Source of the DNA: Bacillota bacterium
GTDB taxonomy: Bacteria; Bacillota_A; Clostridia; Lutisporales; Lutisporaceae
Assembly (NCBI GenBank): GCA_022706865.1
Contig: JAKJBT010000012.1
Span: 1-25,960, forward strand
Length of the DNA: 25,960 bases
Reading direction: 5' to 3'
Positions within the stretch are counted from its first letter, which is position 1. Each line of letters opens with the position of its first letter. Shown piece by piece: positions 14,115-24,163 of the stretch. The position numbers and the translations under genes are program-made. Below the pieces are notes generated by a model. That model searched no databases. It saw only the letters and a list, made by a program, of their open reading frames with translations, and was not told where the DNA came from.

Positions 14115-15023
14115 ATGCAAAACAATTTGACTGAGGAAATACAAAGGCTGAAAAAAGAGAGAAATGCAATAATACTGGCACATAACTATCAGGTGCCTGA
14201 AGTTCAGGATGTTGCTGACGTAGTTGGGGATTCATATTCATTAAGTCAGCATGCGGCTGAAACGGACAGTGACGTAATAGTATTCTGCGGAGTGCATTTC
14301 ATGGCAGAAAGTGCTAAGATTCTGTCACCGAACAAAACAGTCCTGCTTCCGGTAAGGGATGCCGGATGCCCTATGGCTGACATGGTCACAGCACCAAAGC
14401 TCAGAGAAATGAAAGCCAAATATCCTGATGCAGCGGTGGTATGTTATGTGAATTCCTCCGCCGAGGTGAAGGCTGAGAGCGATGTCTGCTGTACCTCTTC
14501 AAATGCTTTGAAGGTAGTGGAGAGCCTGGAAAACAAACAAGTGATTTTTGTACCGGATGAAAATCTTGGAAGTTATGTGGCATCAAAAGTAAAGGACAAG
14601 GAAATAATTCTCTGGAAGGGTTTCTGCATAACTCACAAAAGAGTTAAGGTTGAGGAAGTGCAAAAGATAAGGCAGCTTCATCCCAATGCAAAAATACTAA
14701 TGCATCCTGAGTGTGCGCCTGAGGTTCAGAAGCTTGCCGACTTCCTTGGAAGTACATCGGCAATAATCAACTATGCAAGAGAGATACCCGAAAAAGACAT
14801 AATCATTGGAACGGAGGAAGGGATTCTTCATTTGCTTAAGAAGCAGAATCCGGACAAGAATTTTTATCTCCTTTCGACGGGATTGATATGTACAAATATG
14901 AAAAAGACAAGGCTCGAGGATGTTCACAGAGCGCTTCTGAATATGCAGCACGAAATACATGTTGATGAGAATATTAGAATAAAAGCATTGAAATCACTGG
15001 AAAGAATGCTGAAGATAAAATAA
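14115..15023 (+). CDS. nadA: Quinolinate synthase A
   Basis: A [4Fe-4S] enzyme that condenses iminoaspartate with dihydroxyacetone phosphate to quinolinate in de novo NAD synthesis. The 302-residue length matches the short, three-domain type (as in Thermotoga and Pyrococcus). Landmarks are [20 protein letters not shown] (21-40), [28 protein letters not shown] and TGLICTNM. The three cluster ligands by comparison with the family are Cys85, Cys171 (KGFCITH) and Cys259. It is first in a nadA-nadB-nadC operon, with nadB starting 12 bases after its stop. Confidence 0.97.
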   Translation: MQNNLTEEIQRLKKERNAIILAHNYQVPEVQDVADVVGDSYSLSQHAAETDSDVIVFCGVHFMAESAKILSPNKTVLLPVRDAGCPMADMVTAPKLREMKAKYPDAAVVCYVNSSAEVKAESDVCCTSSNALKVVESLENKQVIFVPDENLGSYVASKVKDKEIILWKGFCITHKRVKVEEVQKIRQLHPNAKILMHPECAPEVQKLADFLGSTSAIINYAREIPEKDIIIGTEEGILHLLKKQNPDKNFYLLSTGLICTNMKKTRLEDVHRALLNMQHEIHVDENIRIKALKSLERMLKIK

Positions 15024-15035
15024 GGAGTGATATTT

Positions 15036-16592
15036 ATGCCGCTGAGATACTTAACAAGTTTTGACACCCAAAAAATTGAAAGCGAAATGTGGGATGTGGT
15101 GGTAATTGGCAGCGGTGTTGCCGGACTCTATTCAGCTGTTAACCTTGATCCCAGCTATAAAGTATGTGTCCTGAGCAAGGAGACAATGGATGAAAACAAC
15201 TCCTATCTGGCTCAAGGGGGGATTGCTGCGGCAATCGGTGAGGATGATATGCCGGAGTACCATTTTATGGATACGGTCAAAGCCGGGGCAGGCCACTGCA
15301 ATGAGGAAGCGGTGACCGTACTTGTTGAAGAAGCTCCAAAGGATATCAAGCTGCTTGTGGAACTGGGGACTAACTTCGACAGAGAACCGGACGGTACCCT
15401 TACCAGAACAAGGGAAGGAGGACATGGCCGTTTTAGAATTGTACATGCTCTTGGGGATGCCACAGGCAAGGAGGTTGTAGATTCTCTTCTAAGGGTTTGC
15501 AGGGATAGGGATAATATCACAATTAAAGAGAATTGCTTTGCAATAGATCTCCTTGTTTCAGAAGGAAGATGTATAGGTGTATTGATTGCGACAGGAATTG
15601 ATACCGAGGCAACAAAAAAGGTGCTGTACTGCCGCAGTGTTATATGCGCCAGCGGAGGGGTCGGACAGGTATACAGGAACACTACAAATTCAGAGGTAGT
15701 AACAGGTGACGGAATTTCCATGGCATACAGGGCGGGAGCGGAGCTTTCTGACATGGAATTTGTTCAGTTTCATCCTACTGCTTTTTATACCCCTGAATAT
15801 TCCGGAAACCGTTTTCTGATTTCTGAAGCAGTCAGAGGCGAAGGCGGTATATTACTGAATAAAAATAATGAAAGATTTATGCATAAATATAATGAAATGG
15901 GAGAGATTGCACCCAGAGATATTGTATCAAGGGCAATATTCTCCGAAATGAAAAAAACAAACAGTGAATATGTATATCTTGATATAACCCACAAGGATTC
16001 CGACTATCTGAAGAAGAGATTTCCCACTATTTACAGAAGCTGCCTGGAGCACGGAGTTGATATTACAAAGGACTATATACCGGTTTCTCCTGTCCAGCAC
16101 TATTTTATGGGGGGCATACGAACTGACCTGATGGGAAGGACAAATATCAAGGGACTTCATGCCTGCGGTGAAGCAGCAAATACAGGGGTTCACGGGGCTA
16201 ATAGGCTGGCGAGCAACTCCCTGTTGGAGGGACTTGTATTTGGAAGAAGAAGTGCGGAGTACATTAATGCCAGCATTAAAGATATTAAACTTGAAGAAGT
16301 GCATATTTCAAATATTTCCAAAGCTTCAGGGAAAGCTTTGAATGTAATGGATGTCAGAAACGAAATAAAAACCCTGATGGACGCCCATGCCGGAATTGAA
16401 AGGAACGGACCGGACATGGAAAAGACATTGAACCGGATTAATGAAATAATCGGCATCCTTGAAGATGCAGACATTGGAAGCGTAAACGCCATGGAAACAC
16501 TTAATATTGCTTATATTGCATCTCTCATACTGAAAGGAGCCATTGCAAGGAAGAAAAACTGCGGCAGCCATTACAGAACAGACAGTGAGTAG
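15036..16592 (+). CDS. nadB: L-aspartate oxidase
   Basis: FAD flavoprotein that oxidises L-aspartate to iminoaspartate, the unstable substrate handed to NadA. In anaerobes fumarate can replace oxygen as electron acceptor. The dinucleotide motif VVVIGSGVAGLYSA begins at residue 21, followed by SYLAQGGIAAAIG, EGGHGRFRIVHALGDATG, MEFVQFHPTAFY, PVQHYFMGGIRTD and GEAANTGVHGANRLASNSLLEGLVFG, all typical of NadB rather than SdhA/FrdA. ATG 15036 lies 8 bases after AAGGAG (15022-15027); an in-frame GTG at 15027 overlaps that site and is rejected. Product 518 residues, within the family norm. Confidence 0.97.
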   Translation: MPLRYLTSFDTQKIESEMWDVVVIGSGVAGLYSAVNLDPSYKVCVLSKETMDENNSYLAQGGIAAAIGEDDMPEYHFMDTVKAGAGHCNEEAVTVLVEEAPKDIKLLVELGTNFDREPDGTLTRTREGGHGRFRIVHALGDATGKEVVDSLLRVCRDRDNITIKENCFAIDLLVSEGRCIGVLIATGIDTEATKKVLYCRSVICASGGVGQVYRNTTNSEVVTGDGISMAYRAGAELSDMEFVQFHPTAFYTPEYSGNRFLISEAVRGEGGILLNKNNERFMHKYNEMGEIAPRDIVSRAIFSEMKKTNSEYVYLDITHKDSDYLKKRFPTIYRSCLEHGVDITKDYIPVSPVQHYFMGGIRTDLMGRTNIKGLHACGEAANTGVHGANRLASNSLLEGLVFGRRSAEYINASIKDIKLEEVHISNISKASGKALNVMDVRNEIKTLMDAHAGIERNGPDMEKTLNRINEIIGILEDADIGSVNAMETLNIAYIASLILKGAIARKKNCGSHYRTDSE

Positions 16593-16603
16593 GAGGATAT
16601 CCC

Positions 16604-17446
16604 ATGCTGGATAATAATATTATTGATAGAATAATTAAAAATGCTCTCCAAGAGGATCTGGGCTGGGGGGATGTTACAACTGACTCTACCATACCGGATA
16701 CGGCTGTTATCAGGGGGAACTTTATTGCAAAGGAAGAGGGGATTATCTGCGGCATAGAAGTATGCAGGCGGGTATTTGAAATGGTAGATAGAAGCATTGA
16801 CTTCCAAGCCCGCATGAAGGATGGGCAAATAGCCTCCAAAGGAGATATCATAGCAGAAATAAGCGGAAATGCAAGAAGCATACTAAAGGGTGAGAGAACG
16901 GCTTTGAATTTTTTCCAAAGGATGTCAGGAATAGCTACAATGACTTCCAAATATGTTTCTGAAATCTCCGGGTTGAAAACCAGGATTGTGGACACGCGGA
17001 AAACGGCACCGGGGCTAAGGATCCTGGATAAATATTCCGTAAAGGTCGGAGGGGGTTTCAACCATAGGTTCAACCTTTCTGACATGGTACTGATAAAGGA
17101 TAATCATATAAAAGCCGCAGGGGGTATAACTCCTGCTGTTGCAGCAGCAAAAGGAAAATGTTCCCATGCACTGAAAATAGAAGTGGAAGTGGAATCAATA
17201 AGAGAGCTTATAGAAGCCATTGAAGCCGGAGCCGACATTGTTATGCTGGATAACATGACATTGGATATGATGAAGGAGGCTGTAAGCATTGCATCCGGGA
17301 AGGTGCTGCTGGAGGCTTCAGGTAATATTACAATCGGGGGAGAGAGAAGCGTCAGAGCAGTTGCAGAAACAGGAGTAGATATAATATCTGCAGGTGCGCT
17401 GACGAATTCTGTTAAGGCGATGGATATAAGCTTAAGATTTTTGTAG
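16604..17446 (+). CDS. nadC: Nicotinate-nucleotide pyrophosphorylase (quinolinate phosphoribosyltransferase)
   Basis: Converts quinolinate and PRPP to nicotinate mononucleotide with loss of CO2, the third step of de novo NAD synthesis. The 280-residue protein has the N-terminal EDLGWGDVTTD, GERTALNFFQRMSGIAT, the phosphate/quinolinate-binding VDTRKTAPGLRILDKYSVKVGGGFNHR region at about 127-154, LIKDNHI, and the C-terminal ASGNIT and DIISAGALTNSV. ATG 16604 follows AGGAGG closely, 11 bases after the nadB stop. The PRPP it uses is made by Prs, encoded about 1.5 kb downstream. Confidence 0.97.
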   Translation: MLDNNIIDRIIKNALQEDLGWGDVTTDSTIPDTAVIRGNFIAKEEGIICGIEVCRRVFEMVDRSIDFQARMKDGQIASKGDIIAEISGNARSILKGERTALNFFQRMSGIATMTSKYVSEISGLKTRIVDTRKTAPGLRILDKYSVKVGGGFNHRFNLSDMVLIKDNHIKAAGGITPAVAAAKGKCSHALKIEVEVESIRELIEAIEAGADIVMLDNMTLDMMKEAVSIASGKVLLEASGNITIGGERSVRAVAETGVDIISAGALTNSVKAMDISLRFL

Positions 17447-17452
17447 TAAATC

Positions 17453-17498
17453 AGCTTTGGAATGGTTTGCCTTATATTAAGCAAACTAAACTAAAGCT
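17453..17498 (+). terminator. Imperfect hairpin after nadC
   Basis: Outer arms AGCTTT (17453-17458) / AAAGCT (17493-17498) and inner arms GTTTGC (17465-17470) / GCAAAC (17481-17486), then a T-rich but broken tail. It may attenuate rather than fully stop transcription. Confidence 0.45.
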
Positions 17499-17586
17499 AT
17501 TTTATTGTATTTTTCATTGGTTCTTTTTCCTGAGGTTCCGTTATGATAAAATAGTAATGAAATTAACTAGTAATTGAGGTGATATA

Positions 17587-18957
17587 TTGAGTGATGTATA
17601 CAGTATTACGCCAATAATACTTGCCGCCGGAGAGGGCAAGAGGATGTACTCTAAAGTACCCAAGGTATTGCACAAAGTATGCGGGATACCCATGGTAGAG
17701 CATGTAATTAACTGTGCCCGGGAGATTTCCGGTGAAGAGCCTGTTGTAGTGATAGGACACGGAGCGGAACAGGTCCGCAAGGAAGTAACCGGTGTTAAAT
17801 TTGTAATGCAGGAAAGGCAGCTTGGTACCGGCCATGCCGTTATGCAGGCAGAAAATTATATTAATGACGGTGATATACTTATATTGTATGGAGATACTCC
17901 GCTGCTTCAGCCCGAGACCCTCTCGGAGATGCATGAGATGCACAGGGCTGAGGGCTGCAGTGCGACAATACTGACTTCTGATATAGATGACCCGACGGGG
18001 TATGGAAGAGTGATCAGAATCGGAGAGAAGCTTATAGAAGCAATCGTAGAGGATAAGGATGCTGACAGCAGCACTAAGCTTATTAAAGAAATTAACTCGG
18101 GGATATACTTTTTTGACGGTAAAGAGCTGCGGGAGGCACTGAGGCATTTGAAAAATGATAATACCCAGGGAGAATACTATCTTACTGATGTTATTGGAAT
18201 AATGAGAGAAAAGGGACTTAAGATCGGGGCATTTAAAATAAAAAATGCTGAAGATATAATGGGGGTCAATAACAGGTATCAACTGAGTGAGGCCAATAAA
18301 ATCATGCAGCGCAGGATTGTAAAGAAGCTTATGCTGGGAGGAGTGACTATAATTGATCCGGACAGCACATATATAGACGCTTCCGTAACAATTGAGAAGG
18401 ATGTTACAATATATCCCGGATGCATACTTGAGGGGAATACGGTTATACAGGAAGATTCGGTGATAGGCCCTTATTCAAGGATTAAGGATGCAAAAATCGA
18501 CAGGGGAGTAAAGGTACAGAACTCGGTAGTGCTGGAAAGCTCTGTAGGAGAAGGCACTACTATCGGCCCTTTTGCGTATCTAAGACCAGGCAACAAGATT
18601 GGAAAGCATGCAAAAGTCGGTGATTTTGTTGAAATGAAGAATTCCACCTTTGGTGATAATTCCAAAGCTTCACACCTAACTTATGTAGGCGACGGCGATG
18701 TCGGCAGCAATGTAAATCTTGGGTGCGGAGTCGTATTTGTCAACTATGACGGGAAGAAAAAGTACAGGACATATGTAGGGGATAATTCCTTTGTCGGCTG
18801 CAATGTCAACCTGATTGCACCGGTAAGGGTAAATGAGAACACATATGTTGCAGCCGGTACAACAGTGACAAAAGATGTGCCTCAGGACAGCCTGGCCATT
18901 GGAAGGGCAAGGCAGGAGAATAAAGAGGGTTGGGTAACTGAAAGAAAAAATAAATAA
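17587..18957 (+). CDS. glmU: Bifunctional GlcNAc-1-P uridyltransferase / glucosamine-1-P acetyltransferase
   Basis: Makes UDP-GlcNAc for peptidoglycan in two steps. The N-terminal pyrophosphorylase has LAAGEGKRM (12-20) and PKVLHKVCG. The C-terminal left-handed beta-helix (from about residue 250) shows hexapeptide repeats and the acetyltransferase active site HLTYVGDGDVG. The protein is 456 residues, normal for full GlmU. TTG 17587 is the start, behind GAGGTGAT (17576-17583). A TATGATAAAAT stretch at 17542-17552 could be the -10 of its own promoter, but I see no strong -35. In B. subtilis spoVG, glmU and prs are also adjacent; here the nad operon and a small gene lie between spoVG and glmU. 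Confidence 0.97.
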   Translation: MSDVYSITPIILAAGEGKRMYSKVPKVLHKVCGIPMVEHVINCAREISGEEPVVVIGHGAEQVRKEVTGVKFVMQERQLGTGHAVMQAENYINDGDILILYGDTPLLQPETLSEMHEMHRAEGCSATILTSDIDDPTGYGRVIRIGEKLIEAIVEDKDADSSTKLIKEINSGIYFFDGKELREALRHLKNDNTQGEYYLTDVIGIMREKGLKIGAFKIKNAEDIMGVNNRYQLSEANKIMQRRIVKKLMLGGVTIIDPDSTYIDASVTIEKDVTIYPGCILEGNTVIQEDSVIGPYSRIKDAKIDRGVKVQNSVVLESSVGEGTTIGPFAYLRPGNKIGKHAKVGDFVEMKNSTFGDNSKASHLTYVGDGDVGSNVNLGCGVVFVNYDGKKKYRTYVGDNSFVGCNVNLIAPVRVNENTYVAAGTTVTKDVPQDSLAIGRARQENKEGWVTERKNK

Positions 18958-18981
18958 TATTTTTGGGAGGTTTCTGTTGAA

Positions 18982-19929
18982 ATGAATGTACATGGGAAGA
19001 GCATTAAAGTCCTGAACTGTAATGCCAATAAAGACTTAGCAAAGGATATAGCCTTTAATCTTGGCATACCTGTGGGCGATGCTCAGGTAAGTACTTTTAG
19101 CAATGGGGAGATCGGAGTAAGTATAAATGAGTCCATCAGAGGCGCAGACGTATTTGTGGTTCAGTCTACCAGCACTCCCGTAAATGATAATCTCATGGAG
19201 CTCTTAATAATGATAGATGCATTGAAGAGGGCTTCCGCCGGAAGGATTAATGCCGTTATGCCATTCTACGGCTATGCGAGGCAGGACAGGAAGTCCAAGT
19301 CCAGAGAACCGATTACCGCAAAGCTGGTTGCCAATCTTATAGAAGCCGCAGGGGCTGACAGAGTAATTACTATGGATCTTCATGCTCCGCAGATTCAGGG
19401 CTTTTTTGACATCCCCGTGGATCATCTGTATGCAGCCCCCCTTATTGTCAACTACTTCATCAACAAAAAGCTTGACGATATAGTTGTGGTTTCTCCGGAT
19501 GTCGGAGGAGTTACAAGAGCGCGATCCCTTGCCACAAAGCTTGATGCTCCGCTGGCAATAATTGATAAGAGAAGACCGAAGCCGAACGTGTCGGAAGTTA
19601 TGAATATCATAGGAGATATTGAGAATAAAAACTGTATAATAATCGACGATATGGTAGATACGGCAGGTACCTTGGTGAATGCTGCAAAGGTGTTGAAGGA
19701 CATGGGCGCCAAGGATATCTATGTTGCCTGCACACACCCGGTTTTGTCGGGGCCTGCTTTTGAACGCATCAGGGATTCAGTGATAAAGGAACTTATTGTT
19801 ACAAATACGATACCTCTTCCTGTCGGCAAACCGGTAGACAAGATAAAGGTATTGTCTGTTGCACCTTTGTTTGCTGAAGCTATTAAGAGAATCTATGAAG
19901 GATTGTCCTTGAGCAAGCTGTTTGACTAA
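18982..19929 (+). CDS. prs: Ribose-phosphate pyrophosphokinase (PRPP synthetase)
   Basis: Forms PRPP from ribose-5-phosphate and ATP, feeding purine, pyrimidine, His, Trp and NAD synthesis. The 315-residue protein shows [30 protein letters not shown], the divalent-metal/ATP motif [20 protein letters not shown], and the PRPP loop [11 protein letters not shown]. These are class I Prs features. ATG 18982 follows GGGAGG at 18965-18970 with a somewhat long 11-base gap. It lies 24 bases after glmU, so the two are probably co-transcribed. Confidence 0.97.
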   Translation: MNVHGKSIKVLNCNANKDLAKDIAFNLGIPVGDAQVSTFSNGEIGVSINESIRGADVFVVQSTSTPVNDNLMELLIMIDALKRASAGRINAVMPFYGYARQDRKSKSREPITAKLVANLIEAAGADRVITMDLHAPQIQGFFDIPVDHLYAAPLIVNYFINKKLDDIVVVSPDVGGVTRARSLATKLDAPLAIIDKRRPKPNVSEVMNIIGDIENKNCIIIDDMVDTAGTLVNAAKVLKDMGAKDIYVACTHPVLSGPAFERIRDSVIKELIVTNTIPLPVGKPVDKIKVLSVAPLFAEAIKRIYEGLSLSKLFD

Positions 19930-19962
19930 AAATGCTACACAGCAAACAATGTGGAGGTTATT

Positions 19963-20529
19963 ATGTATCTGATTGCCGGTCTGGGAAATCCCGGAGACAA
20001 ATATAGATATACAAAGCATAATGTGGGCTTTATGGTACTGGATTATTTTGCTTCTGTCCATAATATCAGCATCAGCAAAATAAAGCACAAGGCATTATTG
20101 GGAGAAGGCTTGATAGGAGAGGAAAAGGTTGTACTGGCAAAGCCCCAGACATTTATGAACTTGAGCGGAGAAAGCATATATGAGCTTGTTAATTGGTACA
20201 AGTGTGACATATCCAGGCTTATAGTGGTATATGATGATGTGGATATTGATACAGGAAGAATCAGAATAAGGCCGGAAGGAAGCTCAGGCACTCATAATGG
20301 AATGAAGTCTATAATATATTTATTACAAACGGACCAGTTCCCCAGGATTAGGGTTGGTATCGGCAAACAGCCGGATTATATGGATTTGGGCGATTATGTA
20401 TTGAGCAGGTTTTCAGATGAGGAAATACCTTTGATGGAGGAGTCTGTCAAGAATGCGTCTCTGGCTATCGAGGAAATAATAAAAAATGGCATAAACTCGG
20501 CAATGAACCGGTATAATAGGGAAAAATGA
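19963..20529 (+). CDS. pth: Peptidyl-tRNA hydrolase
   Basis: Releases peptides from prematurely dissociated peptidyl-tRNA. The 188-residue protein begins MYLIAGLGNPGDKY, with the catalytic His19 in TKHNVGF, followed by KPQTFMNLSGES, VVYDDVDI and GSSGTHNGMKSI. ATG 19963 is chosen because GGAGG (19953-19957) lies just before it; a GTG at 19951 precedes the binding site. It is the third gene of glmU-prs-pth, and a terminator-like hairpin follows. Confidence 0.96.
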   Translation: MYLIAGLGNPGDKYRYTKHNVGFMVLDYFASVHNISISKIKHKALLGEGLIGEEKVVLAKPQTFMNLSGESIYELVNWYKCDISRLIVVYDDVDIDTGRIRIRPEGSSGTHNGMKSIIYLLQTDQFPRIRVGIGKQPDYMDLGDYVLSRFSDEEIPLMEESVKNASLAIEEIIKNGINSAMNRYNREK

Positions 20530-20536
20530 AGGCAAC

Positions 20537-20559
20537 GCTTCAACAGAAGCCTTTTTTTT
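20537..20559 (+). terminator. Hairpin with T-run between pth and mfd
   Basis: Stem GCTTC (20537-20541) / GAAGC (20546-20550), loop AACA, then C and eight T. It is short but has a strong tail; some readthrough into mfd is likely because no clear promoter fits the remaining 35 bases. Confidence 0.7.
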
Positions 20560-20594
20560 CTGACATTATTGACCCTGGCTAAGGAGGTGATAAC

Positions 20595-23500
20595 TTGAGC
20601 ATCGATAACGTGCTTAAGCCTCTTTATGAAATGGAAGAGTTCAATGAACTGCTTTCATCTCTACAAGCAAATCTGAATACAGTAGAAGTCTATGGTATTT
20701 CCGATACCCAGAAGGCTGCGGCAGCTGCATTTGTATGCAGGCATTTTGGAAAGGCGTGTCTTTTCATAACGCACAATGATTTGCTTTCCAGGAAGATTTA
20801 TGAGGATATATCTTTTTTTGAGCCGGATATGGCGGCTTTAATGCCCGGCAGGGAGTTGGTATTCCACAGGATTGATGCCAGAAGCAATGAAATTCTGCAG
20901 AACCGCTTAAAGACATATGATGATATCATCAACGGCAAAAATTGCATTGTCTGCACTTCCATAGAGGCACTGCTCACAAGGACAGTGTCTCCTGAGCTTT
21001 TTGCATCAATGACCAGGGAACTTTCAGTGGGAGAAACCGTCTCATTGGATGAGATCAAAGAATATTTCATTAAAGCAGGATATGAGCGAATTGACATGGT
21101 AGAGGGCAAAGGCCAGTTCTCAATAAGAGGAGGTATAATTGACTTCTTTTCTCCCATACACCAGAACGCAGCCAGAATTGAACTTTTTGATGATGAAATA
21201 GATTCCATCCGATACTTTGATGTGCTGACCCAGCGTTCTATAAATAAAATCGAAAAAATCAAAATCACACCTGCCAGAGAATTCATCGTTAAAGAGGAGG
21301 AGTTCCTCCTGGGTGCGGAAAACCTTCAGTCAGAGCTTTCTGCAAGGCTTAGGGCATCAGGAAATGAGCGCAGGAAGAAAACCTCCGATATCAGGGTAAG
21401 GGAAAAGATATCCGAGGACATTGAAAAAATGAGGCAGGGTATACACTTTGAGGGAATAGAAAAATATTCGCCGTATTTTCCCGATAAGAATTACAGTCTC
21501 ATTGATTATATGAAGGATTGCATTATTTTCATAGATGAGCCTAACAGGATAAAACAGCGCTGCGAGACCATAGGGACGGAATTCATGGAGCAATTTAATC
21601 AGCTTCTGGAGAAGGGTGAAGTTCTGCCGGGACAGTTTGAGGCATTATTTACTTACGAAGATCTTGTTCCAAGGATCCGGGAGAGAAAGACAGTCTGCCT
21701 GGATTCATTGTATAAAAGCAGTAATGATTTTATTCCTCAGAAAACCATAAGCATTACCAGCCGATCAATGCATCCTTTCCATGGCAAGCTTTCCATGCTT
21801 ATGGAAGAGATTGTCGCATGGAAAAAGCATAGATACAGGGTTCTGATACTTTCAGGCTCAAGGGATAGGGGCCTGAGGCTGGCTTCAGATCTTAGGGACA
21901 GGGATATTGATGCAATATACAAGGATGAGCTTGATATTGAGCTAAAAGAAGGACATGTAATCATTCTTCCCGGAATACTAAACAGCGGATTTGATTTTCC
22001 ATCGATAAAGTATGCCGTTATAAGCGACAGAGAGCCTTTCGGCTCAAAGGGCAGGAAGAAGATTGAAAAGAAAAAAGGCAAAGCCATAAATGTGTTTACC
22101 GATCTAAAAGCAGGGGATTATGTTGTTCACGAGAATCATGGCATAGGACAGTACATTGGGATAGAGAAACTGAAGATAGATAACACCACCAGGGATTACC
22201 TTCATATCAGGTATTCGGGGAATGACAAGCTTTATATACCCACAGACCAGCTGGATATGATTCAGAAATATATAGGAGCGGAGGACAAGGGCCCCAAGCT
22301 GAACAGACTGGGCGGAACAGAGTGGGTGAAGGTTAAGACAAAGGCCAAGAAGGCCATAGAAGCTATGGCGATGGATCTTCTTAAGCTTTATGCAGAAAGG
22401 CAGCAGGCGGTAGGCTTCGCATTTTCAGAGGATACCAGATGGCAGAAAGAATTTGAGGATATGTTCCAATATCAGGAGACTCAGGATCAGTTGAGATGCA
22501 TTGAAGAAATCAAGAAGAGCATGGAAGATCCAAGGGTAATGGATAGGCTGTTATGCGGGGATGTAGGATATGGAAAGACTGAGGTTGCTCTCAGGGCGAT
22601 ATTTAAGTGTGTCATGGACAACAAGCAGGCGGCGATCCTGGTTCCTACGACAATACTGGCGCAGCAGCATTATAATACCTGTATTCAAAGGTTTGCCAGC
22701 TTCCCTGTAAATATAGATGTTTTATCCAGATTCAAGACTCATGCTGAGCAAGGCAGGATAATTCAAAATATAAAGAATGGCAATGTGGATATAATAATCG
22801 GAACCCACAGGCTCCTGCAGAATGACGTGGAGTTCAGGGACCTGGGGCTCTTGATAATTGATGAAGAGCAGAGGTTTGGCGTTGCCCATAAGGAAAAGAT
22901 AAAGAGTCTTAAAAAGAATGTGGATGTGCTGACTTTGACTGCGACTCCTATTCCAAGAACACTGCACATGTCCCTTGCAGGTATAAGGGACATAAGCATA
23001 ATTGAAGAACCTCCGGAAGAAAGGTACCCCGTTCAGACCTATGTAATGGAGTATAACGAAGAGGTAATCAAAGACGCAATTGCCAAAGAAATAGCAAGAG
23101 GGGGCCAGGTATATTATTTACACAACCGTGTGAGAAGCATACAGAAGATTGCCGCAAAGCTTAAGACGATGATACCCGAGGCAAGGGTGGCGGTAGCCCA
23201 CGGACAGATGGAAGAGAAGATGCTTGAGGACACTATGCTGGATTTTTATAATAATGAATATGATGTATTGGTTTGTACAACTATTATTGAAGCAGGCCTG
23301 GATATTCCCAATGTAAACACCATAATAATAAGTGATGCAGATAAGATGGGACTATCACAGCTTTATCAGCTCAGGGGAAGGGTTGGGCGTTCCAACAGGC
23401 TTGCTTATGCATATCTGACATATCAGAAGGATAAGGTGCTGAATGAAGTTGCAGAAAAAAGGCTTCAAGCCATAAGGGAATTCACTGAGTTCGGTTCCGG

Positions 23501-24113
23501 TTTTAAAATAGCCATGAGGGATCTGGAAATCAGAGGAGCAGGCAACTTACTCGGCAGGGAGCAGCATGGTCATTTGGAGGCCATAGGATATGACCTTTAT
23601 ATAAAGCTGCTTGAGGATACGGTAAAGGAGCTTAAGGGTGAAGAGGTCGCAGAGGCCGTTGATACATCAATAGAGCTTAAGATTAGTGCATTTATTCCGG
23701 AAAACTATATATCCGATGAGAATCAAAAAATTGAGATTTATAAGAAGATTGCATACATTGGAAGCCAGGAAGATATCTATGACATTGAAGAGGAGATAGA
23801 GGACAGGTTCGGAGACTTACCGCAGGTAGTCAGGAATCTGCTGGATATATCCTATATAAAGCATTTAGCCGGTAAATGCAATGTAGTATCCATAACTCAG
23901 AGGAAAAACAGCATATTGGTGAAATTCAGCAACGATAGGAGCATTAAGCCCGAAACAGCTATAAGGGTAGCAGGGGAATACATTGACAGGCTGCTCTTTA
24001 CCGCAAGCGGCCAGCCATATTTCACCATAAAAGTTGATGAGGACAGGCCGGAGGAGTATATCAAATTCTTAAAAGAATTCCTAGGAAAAATTAGTAGTTT
24101 TCAGAATGGTTGA
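20595..24113 (+). CDS. mfd: Transcription-repair coupling factor
   Basis: ATP-driven DNA translocase that pushes stalled RNA polymerase off damaged DNA and recruits UvrA. The 1172-residue protein has the usual order: a UvrB-like N-terminal part (GGIIDFFSP near residue 178), the CarD-like polymerase-interacting domain at about 500-570 (AGDYVVHENHGIGQYIGI), Walker A GDVGYGKTEVA at about 655, DEEQRFG at about 755, LTATPIPRTLHMSL near 780, and the C-terminal helicase motif QLRGRVGRS, then the TRCF domain. TTG 20595 follows a perfect AAGGAGGTGA (20581-20590). Length is normal and the frame is intact. Confidence 0.98.
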   Translation: MSIDNVLKPLYEMEEFNELLSSLQANLNTVEVYGISDTQKAAAAAFVCRHFGKACLFITHNDLLSRKIYEDISFFEPDMAALMPGRELVFHRIDARSNEILQNRLKTYDDIINGKNCIVCTSIEALLTRTVSPELFASMTRELSVGETVSLDEIKEYFIKAGYERIDMVEGKGQFSIRGGIIDFFSPIHQNAARIELFDDEIDSIRYFDVLTQRSINKIEKIKITPAREFIVKEEEFLLGAENLQSELSARLRASGNERRKKTSDIRVREKISEDIEKMRQGIHFEGIEKYSPYFPDKNYSLIDYMKDCIIFIDEPNRIKQRCETIGTEFMEQFNQLLEKGEVLPGQFEALFTYEDLVPRIRERKTVCLDSLYKSSNDFIPQKTISITSRSMHPFHGKLSMLMEEIVAWKKHRYRVLILSGSRDRGLRLASDLRDRDIDAIYKDELDIELKEGHVIILPGILNSGFDFPSIKYAVISDREPFGSKGRKKIEKKKGKAINVFTDLKAGDYVVHENHGIGQYIGIEKLKIDNTTRDYLHIRYSGNDKLYIPTDQLDMIQKYIGAEDKGPKLNRLGGTEWVKVKTKAKKAIEAMAMDLLKLYAERQQAVGFAFSEDTRWQKEFEDMFQYQETQDQLRCIEEIKKSMEDPRVMDRLLCGDVGYGKTEVALRAIFKCVMDNKQAAILVPTTILAQQHYNTCIQRFASFPVNIDVLSRFKTHAEQGRIIQNIKNGNVDIIIGTHRLLQNDVEFRDLGLLIIDEEQRFGVAHKEKIKSLKKNVDVLTLTATPIPRTLHMSLAGIRDISIIEEPPEERYPVQTYVMEYNEEVIKDAIAKEIARGGQVYYLHNRVRSIQKIAAKLKTMIPEARVAVAHGQMEEKMLEDTMLDFYNNEYDVLVCTTIIEAGLDIPNVNTIIISDADKMGLSQLYQLRGRVGRSNRLAYAYLTYQKDKVLNEVAEKRLQAIREFTEFGSGFKIAMRDLEIRGAGNLLGREQHGHLEAIGYDLYIKLLEDTVKELKGEEVAEAVDTSIELKISAFIPENYISDENQKIEIYKKIAYIGSQEDIYDIEEEIEDRFGDLPQVVRNLLDISYIKHLAGKCNVVSITQRKNSILVKFSNDRSIKPETAIRVAGEYIDRLLFTASGQPYFTIKVDEDRPEEYIKFLKEFLGKISSFQNG

Positions 24114-24126
24114 TATAGGGTATAAT
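24098..24126 (+). promoter_or_regulatory. Candidate sigma-A promoter of prsA
   Basis: TTTTCA (24098-24103), 17-base spacer, perfect TATAAT (24121-24126). The -35 lies inside the end of mfd. Confidence 0.5.
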
Positions 24127-24163
24127 TAACCTTGACTAAAAACAAGTAGGGGAGCGATGTAAA

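Noticed and set aside
15212..15754. 180-codon open frame on the minus strand
   Set aside because: Antisense shadow of nadB; Ser/Thr/Pro-rich translation typical of a mirrored coding strand.
17563..18282. 239-codon open frame on the minus strand
   Set aside because: Antisense shadow of glmU; low-complexity Tyr/Phe-rich translation without motifs.
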